A stretch of 24,679 bases of DNA. Source: an uncultured Actinomyces sp. (lineage in GTDB: Bacteria > Actinomycetota > Actinomycetes > Actinomycetales > Actinomycetaceae). The notes under the pieces are model-generated. The model was not told the origin of the DNA, did not search any database, and saw only the letters and a list, made by a program, of their open reading frames with translations. A program made the position numbers and the translations under genes. The stretch covers positions 1 to 24,679 of the forward strand of contig CALEXZ010000071.1 in assembly GCA_937926195.1 (NCBI GenBank), given 5' to 3'. Position 1 is the first letter of the stretch, and each line of letters opens with the position of its first letter. Positions 15,579 to 24,015 of this stretch are shown one piece after another.

Positions 15579-17650
15579 TCGACGACGACTCTCGGCACGG
15601 AGGCGGTCCCACGCCTGAGCAGCCCTACGAGACGGGGTGGGGCAGCGACCACGGTCCGGTGACCGCACTCGTCATGGGCGGCGTCTGCACTGTCAGCACC
15701 GCAGACCTCGACCAGCTGGCGGTCACGCTCACCTCAGCAGGTGACCTACTTGACGACGCACGGCTAGACGTGCTTGCGGCTGTCACCGAGGTCGAGAACG
15801 CCGAGCCTCCACGCACCGAGGAGGAGCCAGCGCAGGGACTTCGCCCCGGCCCTTCGTCGGGGTACCCGGCCGCCAGCAGCGGGCCCACCCACCCGGACAG
15901 TGACGTGTCCTCCTACCCGGCCGTGACATCGCCCGGCAGCGGGCTCTTCCCTTTTCGGGCTTGCCAGCTCGACGCCGTGGACGCCCTGAAGGCCCTGGCC
16001 GACGGTCCGGGCTCCCTCGCAGTCGTCGCCTCCGCCCTGCACGACCTCGCCACGCGCGTCGCACAGGCCTCAGAGGCGTACGCCGGAGCGGAGTCCGCCG
16101 CCCTGAGCCGGTGGATGACGAGCCGCTCGCTGACCAGGAGCATGACTGTGCTGGACCACCTGAACAACGCGGCATTCGCCTCCGTTGCTGACAGGTTCCG
16201 CGAGATCATCAACGCGCTCACCGCCGATGGAGCCTACCTCGATGACGCCGAGGCCGACATGCTCCAGATCGCGAACCTCCTGGAGGACGAGAACCTGGCA
16301 CCCTGGGTCATCCGGGACCTCATGCAGCTGGTTGCTGCCGTCTTCTGGATCCAGGACGCCGAAACCGGTACCGAGTCCGCCGCGGTCCAAGCCTATCTCG
16401 CCCAGACTGCTGCGCGTCTGGACCCCGTGGTGACCGAGCACCTGCCCGCCACCGTCCAGGTCGGCTCGCGCACGGTAGCGACTTCCAGCCTCACGCCGAT
16501 GCAGCGGGTGACCGCCTACCTCGCCTCCGTCGGAGCCGCCTCCGCCGTGCGCAGGCACGGTGAGAGGACCGGCGTCGTCGTCAGCGCGCGCGGTGGGGGC
16601 AGCGTCACCGTACCCCCCGGGGCGGAGGACCCCTTCGGGCTGGCCACCACCGTCCCCGTCCTCGTCGGAGCCGGTGCCGCCGGTAGCGCCGCAGCCGCCG
16701 GTACGAGGGTGACGGCGCCCGCGAGCACGGCCGACGTCATCCGCTACAGCGACGGCCTCAAGCACACGGACACCGACCGGTCCACCGGCGTCATCTCCGT
16801 GCTGCGCACCGACCACGCCGACGGGACCACCTCCTGGCTCGTCGCCGTGCCCGGCACCACCGACTGGGGCATGGGTGACTCCAACCCCCAGGACCTGCTG
16901 ACCAACCTTGAGGCCGTGGCCGGCAAGCCCACCGACATGGAGACCGCCGTCGTCACCGCGATGAGGACGGCGGGCGTCCAGGAGGGGGACGCGGTCGCCC
17001 TCTACGGCCACAGCCAGGGCGGTGCCGTCGCAGCCAATATCGCCGCCGACCCCGCTGTGGGCGAGCAGTTCAACATCAGGTACGTCCTCACCGCCGGCAG
17101 CCCCGTCGCCGGCGCCGACCTGCCCGCGGACGTCACCTCCCTCCACCTGGAGAACACAGCCGACGTCGTGCCCGCGCTGGACGGCGCTCCCACCCAGACG
17201 AGTGCGACGCACACTGCCGTACTCCTCAACACCACCCAGACAGGAATCGCTGGCTACCCCCACGGCTCCGAGCACTACGCGCAGGCGGTGGAGCACATGA
17301 CAGAGCCCGCCGTCGAGAGCTTCAGTGCCGGGCTCGCTGGAATCACCGGTGCCGGGGAGGACGGGGCGGTGACCACCGAGTACATCTTCGACATCGAGAG
17401 GAGCACGACCGAGTCCCAGTGGGAGCAGCAGGCGCAGGCCGCACCGATGGACCTGAGCAGGCTGGGCTACCCCGTGAGCCCGGCAGGCGTCGTGGGGCCG
17501 TCAGGCACCGCCATGGTCCCGGGACAGCCCACGACGGTGGTCACGGGGCCGTCGGGTATCGCCGGGCCGTCGGGCACCGAGGCCCCGACGCACGGGCTCG
17601 GAGCGTCGTCCGAGGTCATGAGCAACGGGGGCGGCTCGGCCAGCCGGTGA
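15575..17650 (+). CDS. Lipase-like alpha/beta-hydrolase with N-terminal WXG-like helical region (candidate type VII effector)
   Basis: 691 residues from a GTG that overlaps the upstream stop and is preceded by GGGAGGG. No signal peptide. Residues 40-76 form one helical segment (STADLDQLAVTLTSAG...). After a Pro/Ser linker (77-122), residues 126-260 are helical and include AVVASALHDLATRVAQASEAYAGAE, which ends in a YxxxE as in ESX-type proteins. Residues about 385-580 look like an alpha/beta-hydrolase: VAVPGTTDW (423-431), the nucleophile elbow GHSQGG with Ser480, a likely Asp in ENTADVVPALD (530 or 536) and His563 or His567 in YPHGSEHY. The tail (640-691) carries three GPSG units. It would act on an ester substrate, possibly lipid, probably outside the cell. 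The catalytic fold is fairly sure; the secretion route is inferred. Confidence 0.75.
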   Translation: MIDDDSRHGGGPTPEQPYETGWGSDHGPVTALVMGGVCTVSTADLDQLAVTLTSAGDLLDDARLDVLAAVTEVENAEPPRTEEEPAQGLRPGPSSGYPAASSGPTHPDSDVSSYPAVTSPGSGLFPFRACQLDAVDALKALADGPGSLAVVASALHDLATRVAQASEAYAGAESAALSRWMTSRSLTRSMTVLDHLNNAAFASVADRFREIINALTADGAYLDDAEADMLQIANLLEDENLAPWVIRDLMQLVAAVFWIQDAETGTESAAVQAYLAQTAARLDPVVTEHLPATVQVGSRTVATSSLTPMQRVTAYLASVGAASAVRRHGERTGVVVSARGGGSVTVPPGAEDPFGLATTVPVLVGAGAAGSAAAAGTRVTAPASTADVIRYSDGLKHTDTDRSTGVISVLRTDHADGTTSWLVAVPGTTDWGMGDSNPQDLLTNLEAVAGKPTDMETAVVTAMRTAGVQEGDAVALYGHSQGGAVAANIAADPAVGEQFNIRYVLTAGSPVAGADLPADVTSLHLENTADVVPALDGAPTQTSATHTAVLLNTTQTGIAGYPHGSEHYAQAVEHMTEPAVESFSAGLAGITGAGEDGAVTTEYIFDIERSTTESQWEQQAQAAPMDLSRLGYPVSPAGVVGPSGTAMVPGQPTTVVTGPSGIAGPSGTEAPTHGLGASSEVMSNGGGSASR

Positions 17651-17663
17651 TGACGGACGGTGC

Positions 17664-17669
17664 GAGGAT
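17664..17669 (+). promoter_or_regulatory. -10-like hexamer for the aminotransferase gene (leaderless)
   Basis: GAGGAT ends 6 nt before the ATG at 17676. The GAGG core could be read as a weak Shine-Dalgarno, so this is one of the less certain cases. Confidence 0.4.
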
Positions 17670-17675
17670 GCCCGC

Positions 17676-18749
17676 ATGAGCGCACACATCCGCCAGGCCG
17701 TCGCCACCCTGCCCGCCTACGTCCCCGGAGCCCGCCCCACCCGCGCCGACGTCGCCAAGCTCTCCTCCAACGAGATGCCCTTCCCCGTCCAGGACAGCGT
17801 CCTGGAGGCGCTCACCGGCGTCGCCCGCGGCGCCAACCGCTACCCGGAGATGACCGGTGAGACCCTGCGTGCCGCCCTCGCCGCCAGGCACGGCCTGAGC
17901 ACCGACCGCGTCGCCGTCGGCAACGGCTCCACCGCGCTCATCCAGCACCTGCTCGACACCGTGTGCGACGAGGGCGACGAGGTCGTCATGCCCTGGCGCT
18001 CCTTCGAGGCCTACCCGATCTGCGTCGCCGTCGCCGGCGCCCGCCCCGTACAGGTCGCCCTGAGCGCCGACGCGCGCCAGGACGTCGACGCCCTCGTGCG
18101 TGCCGTCACCGCCCGCACCCGCCTGCTCATCGTGTGCACCCCCAACAACCCGACGTCGACGATCCTCACCGCGGAGGAGCTCACCGACCTGCTCGGGCGC
18201 GTGCCCGAGGACGTCGTCGTCATGGTCGACGAGGCCTACCTCGACTTCGTCACGGACCCCCGTGCGGGCACCGCCACGGCCCTGCTGGCTGAGCACCCCA
18301 ACCTCGTGGTGTCACGCACCTTCTCCAAGGCGCACGCGCTCGCAGGCCTGCGCGTGGGCTACCTCCTGGGCGATGGCGCCCTCATGGGGGCCGTGCGCTC
18401 CGTGGCAACCCCCTTCGGCGTCAACCTGCCGGCCCAGGCGGCCGCGCTCGCCGCCCTGGAGCCCCAGGCCCTGGCGGAGACCGCCCGCCGCGCCTGCTTT
18501 GTTGCCAAGGAGCGCGACAGGGTCGTCGCCTGCCTGCGCGAGGGCGGTTGGGACGTGCCCGAGGCGCAGGGCAACTTCTACTGGCTGGCCGTGGGCGAGC
18601 GGACGATGGCACTGGTCGAGCACTGTGAGCGGGCCGGGATTCTCGTGCGCCCCTTCACCGGGGAGGGGGTGCGCATCAGCGTCGGCACCAGCCAGGACAA
18701 CGACCGCGTCCTGGACGCCCTCGCCGCCTGGAAGCGGGACCACGCCTGA
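17676..18749 (+). CDS. pat: Aromatic amino acid / histidinol-phosphate-type aminotransferase
   Basis: 357-residue fold-type I PLP aminotransferase of the HisC/Pat group. It moves an amino group between aromatic 2-oxo acids (or imidazole acetol-phosphate) and glutamate. Landmarks: LSSNEMPFP (29-37), NRYPEMTG (54-61), GNGSTALIQ (82-90), TPNNPTS (155-161), DEAYLDF (185-191), SRTFSKAHALAG with PLP-lysine Lys218, and the carboxylate-binding Arg333 in GVRISVGT. GDEVVMPWRSFEAYPI and the absence of other his genes favour the Pat/HisC2 aromatic aminotransferase of mycobacteria and corynebacteria over biosynthetic HisC, but sequence alone does not exclude HisC activity. It starts 25 nt after the lipase-like gene. 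A -10-like element in that gap suggests separate transcription. Confidence 0.85.
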   Translation: MSAHIRQAVATLPAYVPGARPTRADVAKLSSNEMPFPVQDSVLEALTGVARGANRYPEMTGETLRAALAARHGLSTDRVAVGNGSTALIQHLLDTVCDEGDEVVMPWRSFEAYPICVAVAGARPVQVALSADARQDVDALVRAVTARTRLLIVCTPNNPTSTILTAEELTDLLGRVPEDVVVMVDEAYLDFVTDPRAGTATALLAEHPNLVVSRTFSKAHALAGLRVGYLLGDGALMGAVRSVATPFGVNLPAQAAALAALEPQALAETARRACFVAKERDRVVACLREGGWDVPEAQGNFYWLAVGERTMALVEHCERAGILVRPFTGEGVRISVGTSQDNDRVLDALAAWKRDHA

Positions 18750-18780
18750 GTGGGCCCTCCCAGAGAGCGGCCCGGGGGCA

Positions 18781-18864
18781 GCTCAGCGTGGCGCGGGGGC
18801 GGCTCAGCGTGGCTCGGGGGCGGCTCAGCGCGGCTCGGGGGCGGCTCAGCGCGGCCCAGAGCGG
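18781..18864. repeat. 21-bp minisatellite between converging genes
   Basis: Four units of 21 bp begin at 18781, 18802, 18823 and 18844, with the pattern GCTCAGCGYGGCNCGGGGGCG. The first three differ by one or two bases and the fourth decays after its first half. Partial copies lie on both sides (GCGGCCCGGGGG before, GCGGCCCGGGG after). It fills the space between the aminotransferase stop and the YwiC-like stop. Because the period is a multiple of three, every frame shows heptad-like peptide repeats. These are not evidence of a gene. Confidence 0.85.
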
Positions 18865-18878
18865 CCCGGGGTGGCCCA

Positions 18879-18890
18879 GGGTGGCCACCC
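18879..18890. terminator. Short palindrome at the end of the YwiC-like gene
   Basis: GGGTGGCCACCC is a perfect 12-bp palindrome 7 bp beyond the YwiC-like stop. It could help end transcription from either converging gene, but as a hairpin it would have almost no loop. The call is weak. Confidence 0.25.
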
Positions 18891-18896
18891 CCCCAC

Positions 18897-19913
18897 CTAC
18901 CGGGTGGCGACGGTGAGCAGGAACAGGACGCAGAACACGACTTCGACGACCCCCATTGTTCCCGGGCGCAGGCCGCGGTGGCGCTGGCGCACAAGACGCC
19001 ACTGCATGCGCGGCAGGACGAGGGAGCGGACGGCGAGCGCCACCCACAGCAGCGCGTGCGCCCAGGGCAGCAGACCCCCCGCGGCCGCCCACAGCGTCGC
19101 CGCGGCGACCGCCGCGTGCCAGGCGACCGTCCCCGCCAGCAGGCGGTTGTTGAAGCGCTCGCGGATCATCGACTTGATGTAGGGCACCGTGCCGCAGAAG
19201 TAGGCGGCCGTCAGCCCCGTCACCAGCCACATCCACGACCAGCCGGTGAGCTCGCCGTTAGGGCTCGACCCCGGCAGCCCCGCGACCGGATCCAGCCCCA
19301 GGAGCCCACCCGCGCCCCCCACCGCCAGCTGGTAGGTCACTGCCGCCATAAGGGAGGCGGCCGCCGTTGTCGACAGCCCGGACAGCAGGGAGCGCTCACG
19401 CCCCTGCCACACCTCCCACAGGGCGACGGCGAACAGCGGCACCAGGGGCACCGCCCAGCCGATGAGGTAGGGCGCCGCCACCAGGGTGATGAGGCCGAGC
19501 AGCCCCGTGAAAAAGGTGTACACCTGCAGCGGCAGCAGGATGAGCCTGCGTCGACGTGGGGAGCGTGTGCGCAGCCACTGCGACCACGCCCAGTAGGTGA
19601 GGTAGGCCCCCCACCAGGCGGGCACGAGCAGCAGGTTGACCCAGGAGAAGCCCCCCACCACCCAGCCGACGACCGGCGGCAGGGCCAGCATCGACCACGC
19701 GCCGTGCTGGTTGGGCACCCAGGCCTTGCGGCCCGGCTGGCGGCGGATGCGCTCCTGCTTGGCCTTGGCGGCCTCGACGTGCTCGGCGGCGGTGCGCGGG
19801 CGAGGCTCCTGCCGGGGGCGGCCGGTGGCGAGCATGACATCGTCCTCAGGCCCGGGACGGGACTGGTGCGAGGGGATGGGGCTGGGCTCACGGCCCTCGA
19901 AGCGCTCGGTCAC
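18897..19913 (-). CDS. YwiC-like multi-pass membrane protein
   Basis: 338 residues from a GTG at 19913. A hydrophilic, charged N-terminus of about 64 residues precedes the family hallmark WVPNQHGAWSML (65-76). Eight or nine membrane helices follow, including ALPPVVGWVVGGFSW, LLLVPAWWGAYLTYWAW and a second conserved patch GTVPYIKSMIRER. This pattern fits the YwiC-like family (PF14256), whose function is unknown; in Bacillus the namesake lies near nitrate-respiration genes, but nothing like that is adjacent here. The GTG start is supported by TAGCCT 6 nt upstream. An ATG at residue 27 (MLATGRP) is a less likely alternative. It converges on the aminotransferase across the minisatellite. Confidence 0.88.
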   Translation of the reverse strand: MTERFEGREPSPIPSHQSRPGPEDDVMLATGRPRQEPRPRTAAEHVEAAKAKQERIRRQPGRKAWVPNQHGAWSMLALPPVVGWVVGGFSWVNLLLVPAWWGAYLTYWAWSQWLRTRSPRRRRLILLPLQVYTFFTGLLGLITLVAAPYLIGWAVPLVPLFAVALWEVWQGRERSLLSGLSTTAAASLMAAVTYQLAVGGAGGLLGLDPVAGLPGSSPNGELTGWSWMWLVTGLTAAYFCGTVPYIKSMIRERFNNRLLAGTVAWHAAVAAATLWAAAGGLLPWAHALLWVALAVRSLVLPRMQWRLVRQRHRGLRPGTMGVVEVVFCVLFLLTVATR

Positions 19914-19919
19914 CGCCGC

Positions 19920-19925
19920 AGGCTA
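19920..19925 (-). promoter_or_regulatory. -10-like hexamer for the YwiC-like gene (leaderless)
   Basis: TAGCCT on the minus strand ends 6 nt before the GTG at 19913, with no Shine-Dalgarno in GCGGCG. It supports the GTG start and a leaderless mRNA. Confidence 0.6.
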
Positions 19926-20107
19926 TCCACCGGCGCTAAGAACACGTAACCACTGTCATCATCCTGGCCGGGGTCGACGCTGAAGGTGCGGCGTCGGGCC
20001 CTGACGCAGGAGAGCGTGGCGCCTGCGCGGGTGGGCCCGTCGCCCCGCCACTGGTGGCCCCGGCCCCCGCCACGGGCGGCCCCGGCGTCGTGAGCCCCAG
20101 ACGCGGG

Positions 20108-20147
20108 CGGCCCCGGCACCCGGGGCGATATCCGGGTGCCGGGGCCG
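20108..20147 (-). terminator. Strong hairpin downstream of pgm
   Basis: CGGCCCCGGCACCCGG (20108-20123) and CCGGGTGCCGGGGCCG (20132-20147) form a perfect 16-bp stem with an 8-nt loop, 22 nt beyond the pgm stop. This is the longest perfect stem I noticed in the window. A T-tract is absent. It should stop pgm transcripts before the YwiC-like gene on the same strand. The rest of the 256-bp gap (19914-20169) holds the YwiC promoter and a 13-bp direct repeat GGGCGGCCCCGGC (20074 and 20105), with no gene. Confidence 0.75.
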
Positions 20148-20169
20148 AGGACCGTGGCAGCTGGCAGCC

Positions 20170-21849
<1,680 letters not shown>

Positions 21850-21856
21850 GGGGCTT

Positions 21857-21862
21857 AGTGTG
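21857..21862 (-). promoter_or_regulatory. -10-like hexamer for pgm (leaderless)
   Basis: CACACT on the minus strand ends 7 nt before the pgm ATG at 21849. The spacer AAGCCCC has no Shine-Dalgarno. It agrees with the start chosen from homology. Confidence 0.5.
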
Positions 21863-21973
21863 GCACGGGCCACTGACACTCAGGGAGGGCTCCCGGCTGA
21901 CGGACCGGCGTGTCTCGTGCCTCTCGGCCTGGATCGGCGCGGATATCCGACGGCGGCGCCCGCGTGTCGCGAC

Positions 21974-22009
21974 TAGGGTGGCGTGGGAGCCGAGGAGCGT
22001 GAGCCTCGG
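21974..22009 (+). promoter_or_regulatory. ridA promoter and leader hairpin
   Basis: TAGGGT (21974-21979) is a fair -10, placing the RNA start near 21986. The leader then begins with CCGAGG (21990-21995) and CCTCGG (22004-22009), a 6-bp stem with an 8-nt loop, followed by the Shine-Dalgarno. The stem may protect the 5' end. No clear -35 is seen. Confidence 0.4.
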
Positions 22010-22029
22010 ACTATCGAAGAAGGACTGTC

Positions 22030-22416
22030 ATGACTGCAACACGTATCGCGACCGAGCACGCCCCTGCCGCCATCGGCCCCTACTCCCAGGCCGTCGAGGC
22101 GGGCGGCACCGTCTACGTCTCGGGCCAGGTGCCGCTCGTGCCCGCCACCGGTCAGCTCGTCGACGGCGGTATCCAGGCCCAGGCCGAGCAGGCGCTGAGG
22201 AACGTCGGGGCGATCCTCGAGGCCGCGGGACTGGGCTACGCCGACGTCGTCAAGACCACCGTCCTGCTCGCCGACATCGCAGACTTCGCAGCAGTCAACG
22301 AGGTCTACGCGCGCTTCTTCACCGGCCCCGTCCTGCCTGCCCGGGCCGCTTTCCAGGTCGCGGCCCTGCCGCTGGGCGCCGGCGTCGAGATCGAGGCCGT
22401 CGCCGTACGGCCCTGA
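22030..22416 (+). CDS. ridA: RidA family reactive enamine/imine deaminase
   Basis: 128 residues, the standard length for the YjgF/YER057c/UK114 fold, which works as a cytoplasmic trimer. RidA hydrolyses the 2-aminoacrylate and related imines made by PLP enzymes such as threonine/serine dehydratase, before they damage other enzymes. Seen: AIGPYSQAV (14-22), VYVSGQVPL (28-36), the RidA-defining Arg105 in LPARAAFQV and Glu120 near the C-terminal VEIEAVA. ATG at 22030 is preceded by AAGAAGGA. It is divergent from pgm and 31 bp upstream of the TPM/DUF5129-like gene, which may share its transcript. Confidence 0.95.
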   Translation: MTATRIATEHAPAAIGPYSQAVEAGGTVYVSGQVPLVPATGQLVDGGIQAQAEQALRNVGAILEAAGLGYADVVKTTVLLADIADFAAVNEVYARFFTGPVLPARAAFQVAALPLGAGVEIEAVAVRP

Positions 22417-22447
22417 GAGTACGACTCTGACAGAGAGGACCCTCCCC

Positions 22448-23593
22448 ATGCGCTCACTCGGCGGTTCCCGCTCCGTCCTCGCGCTCGCCGGCAAGACCGT
22501 CCTCGGCGTGCTGCTCGTCGCGCTCGCACCCGTGATGCTCCTGTGGCCCTTCGGACGCACCCACGCTCCGCACGTGGAGGTCCACGACGAGGTCGGGATC
22601 CTGCAGGCGCCCGCCGTCGAGGAGCGGCTGTCGACGCTGCGTTTCCGTGACGACGTCGACCTCGTGGTCCTCACCCTCGACGCCGACTACAACGCCAACT
22701 TCAACCTCGAGGTCCTCACCTACGCACGTGAGCACCAGCCGCAGTGGATCAGCGCCGAGGACCCCAACTACTGGGCGGACGGGCTGGTCATCCTCGCTGT
22801 CTCGCCGTCGGGACGCTGGGTGGGCACCTACTTCGGCGAGGACGTCAAGGTCGGCACCTCCGTCCAGGAGAGGATCCAGGAGGCGGGCAAGGACGCCTTC
22901 CGTGAGAGCAACTGGGCGGGAGGCATCGCGAACATGGGGCAGGAGGCGGCCTCCGTCATCGGTAAGCCGGGCATCGCCGGGGCGAGCTGGCTGTGGGTGA
23001 GCGGGGCCCTCGTCGGGCTGGGCGGGACCGTGAGCCTGTGGTGGGCGGGACTGACGAGCCGCCGCCGCTTCCGCCAGGCCACGCGACACTACGCCAACGT
23101 CACCCGCGACTGGGACGAGACCGAGGTGCTGGCCCGTACGATCCCCGAGGACGAGCCCCACGGCGCGCAGGTCCTCATGCGCTACTCCTGGTTCCGTGGC
23201 CGCTACTTCGGGCTTACCAAGAAGATGCAGGAGGCCGGTGCCAGGAAGTGGGCCGACTGGTTCCGCTTCCGCAACGTCGAGTACTCCCGGTCGCTCGTCA
23301 AGGAGGCCAGGACCCTCGACTCCCTGGACGACACGATCGCCAACGCCTCGGCCCTACTCACCATGTCCTCACGGTGGCGCGAGGCCTGGGACAACGAGCT
23401 CGGCCCCGTCTACGAGGACGCTGCCGCCCTTGAGTCCCTGTGCGCCAAGGTGGATGCGACCACCATGTGCTCCTCGGCCGCCGATCACCGCGAGTGGCTG
23501 CGCAGTACCGTCGCCGGCCTGGGACAGCTGACGGCGGACCTGGACGCTCGCGTGTCACGCCGTCGGCGGCCATGGACCGCCTCGACTCGGTGA
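22448..23593 (+). CDS. TPM-domain / DUF5129-like membrane protein, apparently truncated by frameshift
   Basis: 381 residues as read. Helix 1 (about 11-35) is a signal or anchor; residues 40-170 form a TPM-like (DUF477) extracellular domain with GLVILAVSPSGRWVGTYFGEDV; helix 2 (about 179-201) is followed by a charged helical cytoplasmic region (202-370). This resembles the DUF5129/TPM group seen in actinomycetes, of unknown function. The last dozen residues (SRRRRPWTASTR) are basic and unlike a proper end. Meanwhile the -1 frame continues without a break from this point to 23988 with a plausible helix and the Gly/Ser-rich tail typical of TPM proteins. I infer that one base is missing between about 23550 and 23572, and that the intact protein had about 510 residues. 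AGAGGA precedes the ATG at 22448. Confidence 0.8.
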   Translation: MRSLGGSRSVLALAGKTVLGVLLVALAPVMLLWPFGRTHAPHVEVHDEVGILQAPAVEERLSTLRFRDDVDLVVLTLDADYNANFNLEVLTYAREHQPQWISAEDPNYWADGLVILAVSPSGRWVGTYFGEDVKVGTSVQERIQEAGKDAFRESNWAGGIANMGQEAASVIGKPGIAGASWLWVSGALVGLGGTVSLWWAGLTSRRRFRQATRHYANVTRDWDETEVLARTIPEDEPHGAQVLMRYSWFRGRYFGLTKKMQEAGARKWADWFRFRNVEYSRSLVKEARTLDSLDDTIANASALLTMSSRWREAWDNELGPVYEDAAALESLCAKVDATTMCSSAADHREWLRSTVAGLGQLTADLDARVSRRRRPWTASTR

Positions 23594-23988
23594 GCGGACA
23601 GATCCGCGAGCGTGCGCTGGCGCTGGCCCGGGCGGCGATCCGCGAGGACTCCTCCTCGCACGCCTCCGGCCGCGTGCAGCAGTACTCGAGGGCGAGCAAG
23701 GAGTGGCGCCGGAGCTCCAACCCCTACTCGGGGTCCTGGACCATGGGTGGCATGAGAGGGAGCTACCACCCGGCCTCGACCGTGCGACTCAACTCCTCCT
23801 CGGCGGGCCTGGCGGGCGCGGGATCGTCCGCACGAAGCGCGGCGACGGGCTATGCCCCCCTGTCCGGCCTGGTGACGGGATACTCCCGCGCGGCCCACTG
23901 GTCGCCGCCGTCGTCCTCCTCAGGGGGCAGCAGCAGCGGCTACGGCGGCGGTGGCTTCTCCGGAGCGGGCTCGTCCTCGCACTTCTGA
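23572..23988 (+). pseudogene. C-terminal part of the TPM/DUF5129-like gene in the -1 frame
   Basis: 138 codons from ATG 23572 to the stop, overlapping the end of the previous frame by 22 bp. It begins MDRLDSVSGQIRERALALARAAIRED, a helix that would continue the cytoplasmic region, then a Ser/Tyr/Gly-rich stretch ending GYGGGGFSGAGSSSHF. Glycine-rich tails with a final aromatic residue are usual at the C-terminus of TPM-domain proteins. No Shine-Dalgarno stands before the ATG, so a separate gene is unlikely. A sequencing error, a true one-base deletion or ribosomal -1 shifting are the options. No A/T-rich slippery heptamer is present, which disfavours programmed shifting. Confidence 0.65.
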
Positions 23989-24003
23989 GCCCGGGGCGGC
24001 CGC

Positions 24004-24009
24004 TACGCT
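24004..24009 (+). promoter_or_regulatory. -10-like hexamer for the DUF5926 gene (leaderless)
   Basis: TACGCT ends 6 nt before the ATG at 24016, with the spacer GAGCCC lacking a Shine-Dalgarno. Confidence 0.6.
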
Positions 24010-24015
24010 GAGCCC

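Noticed and set aside
17676..18749. Assignment as hisC of a histidine operon
   Set aside because: No other his genes are adjacent and the WRSF/EAYP region fits the aromatic Pat group better. HisC activity is still possible, so the call is kept broad.
18750..18900. Possible repeat-protein gene or CRISPR array at the 21-bp repeats
   Set aside because: Units are directly adjacent with no spacers, so it is not CRISPR. The heptad peptides appear in every frame because the period is a multiple of three, and none has a start with a Shine-Dalgarno or -10 element.
23550..23600. Programmed -1 ribosomal frameshift in the TPM/DUF5129-like gene
   Set aside because: No X-XXY-YYZ slippery heptamer with A/T-rich pairs is present at the overlap, so a missing base explains the frames more simply.
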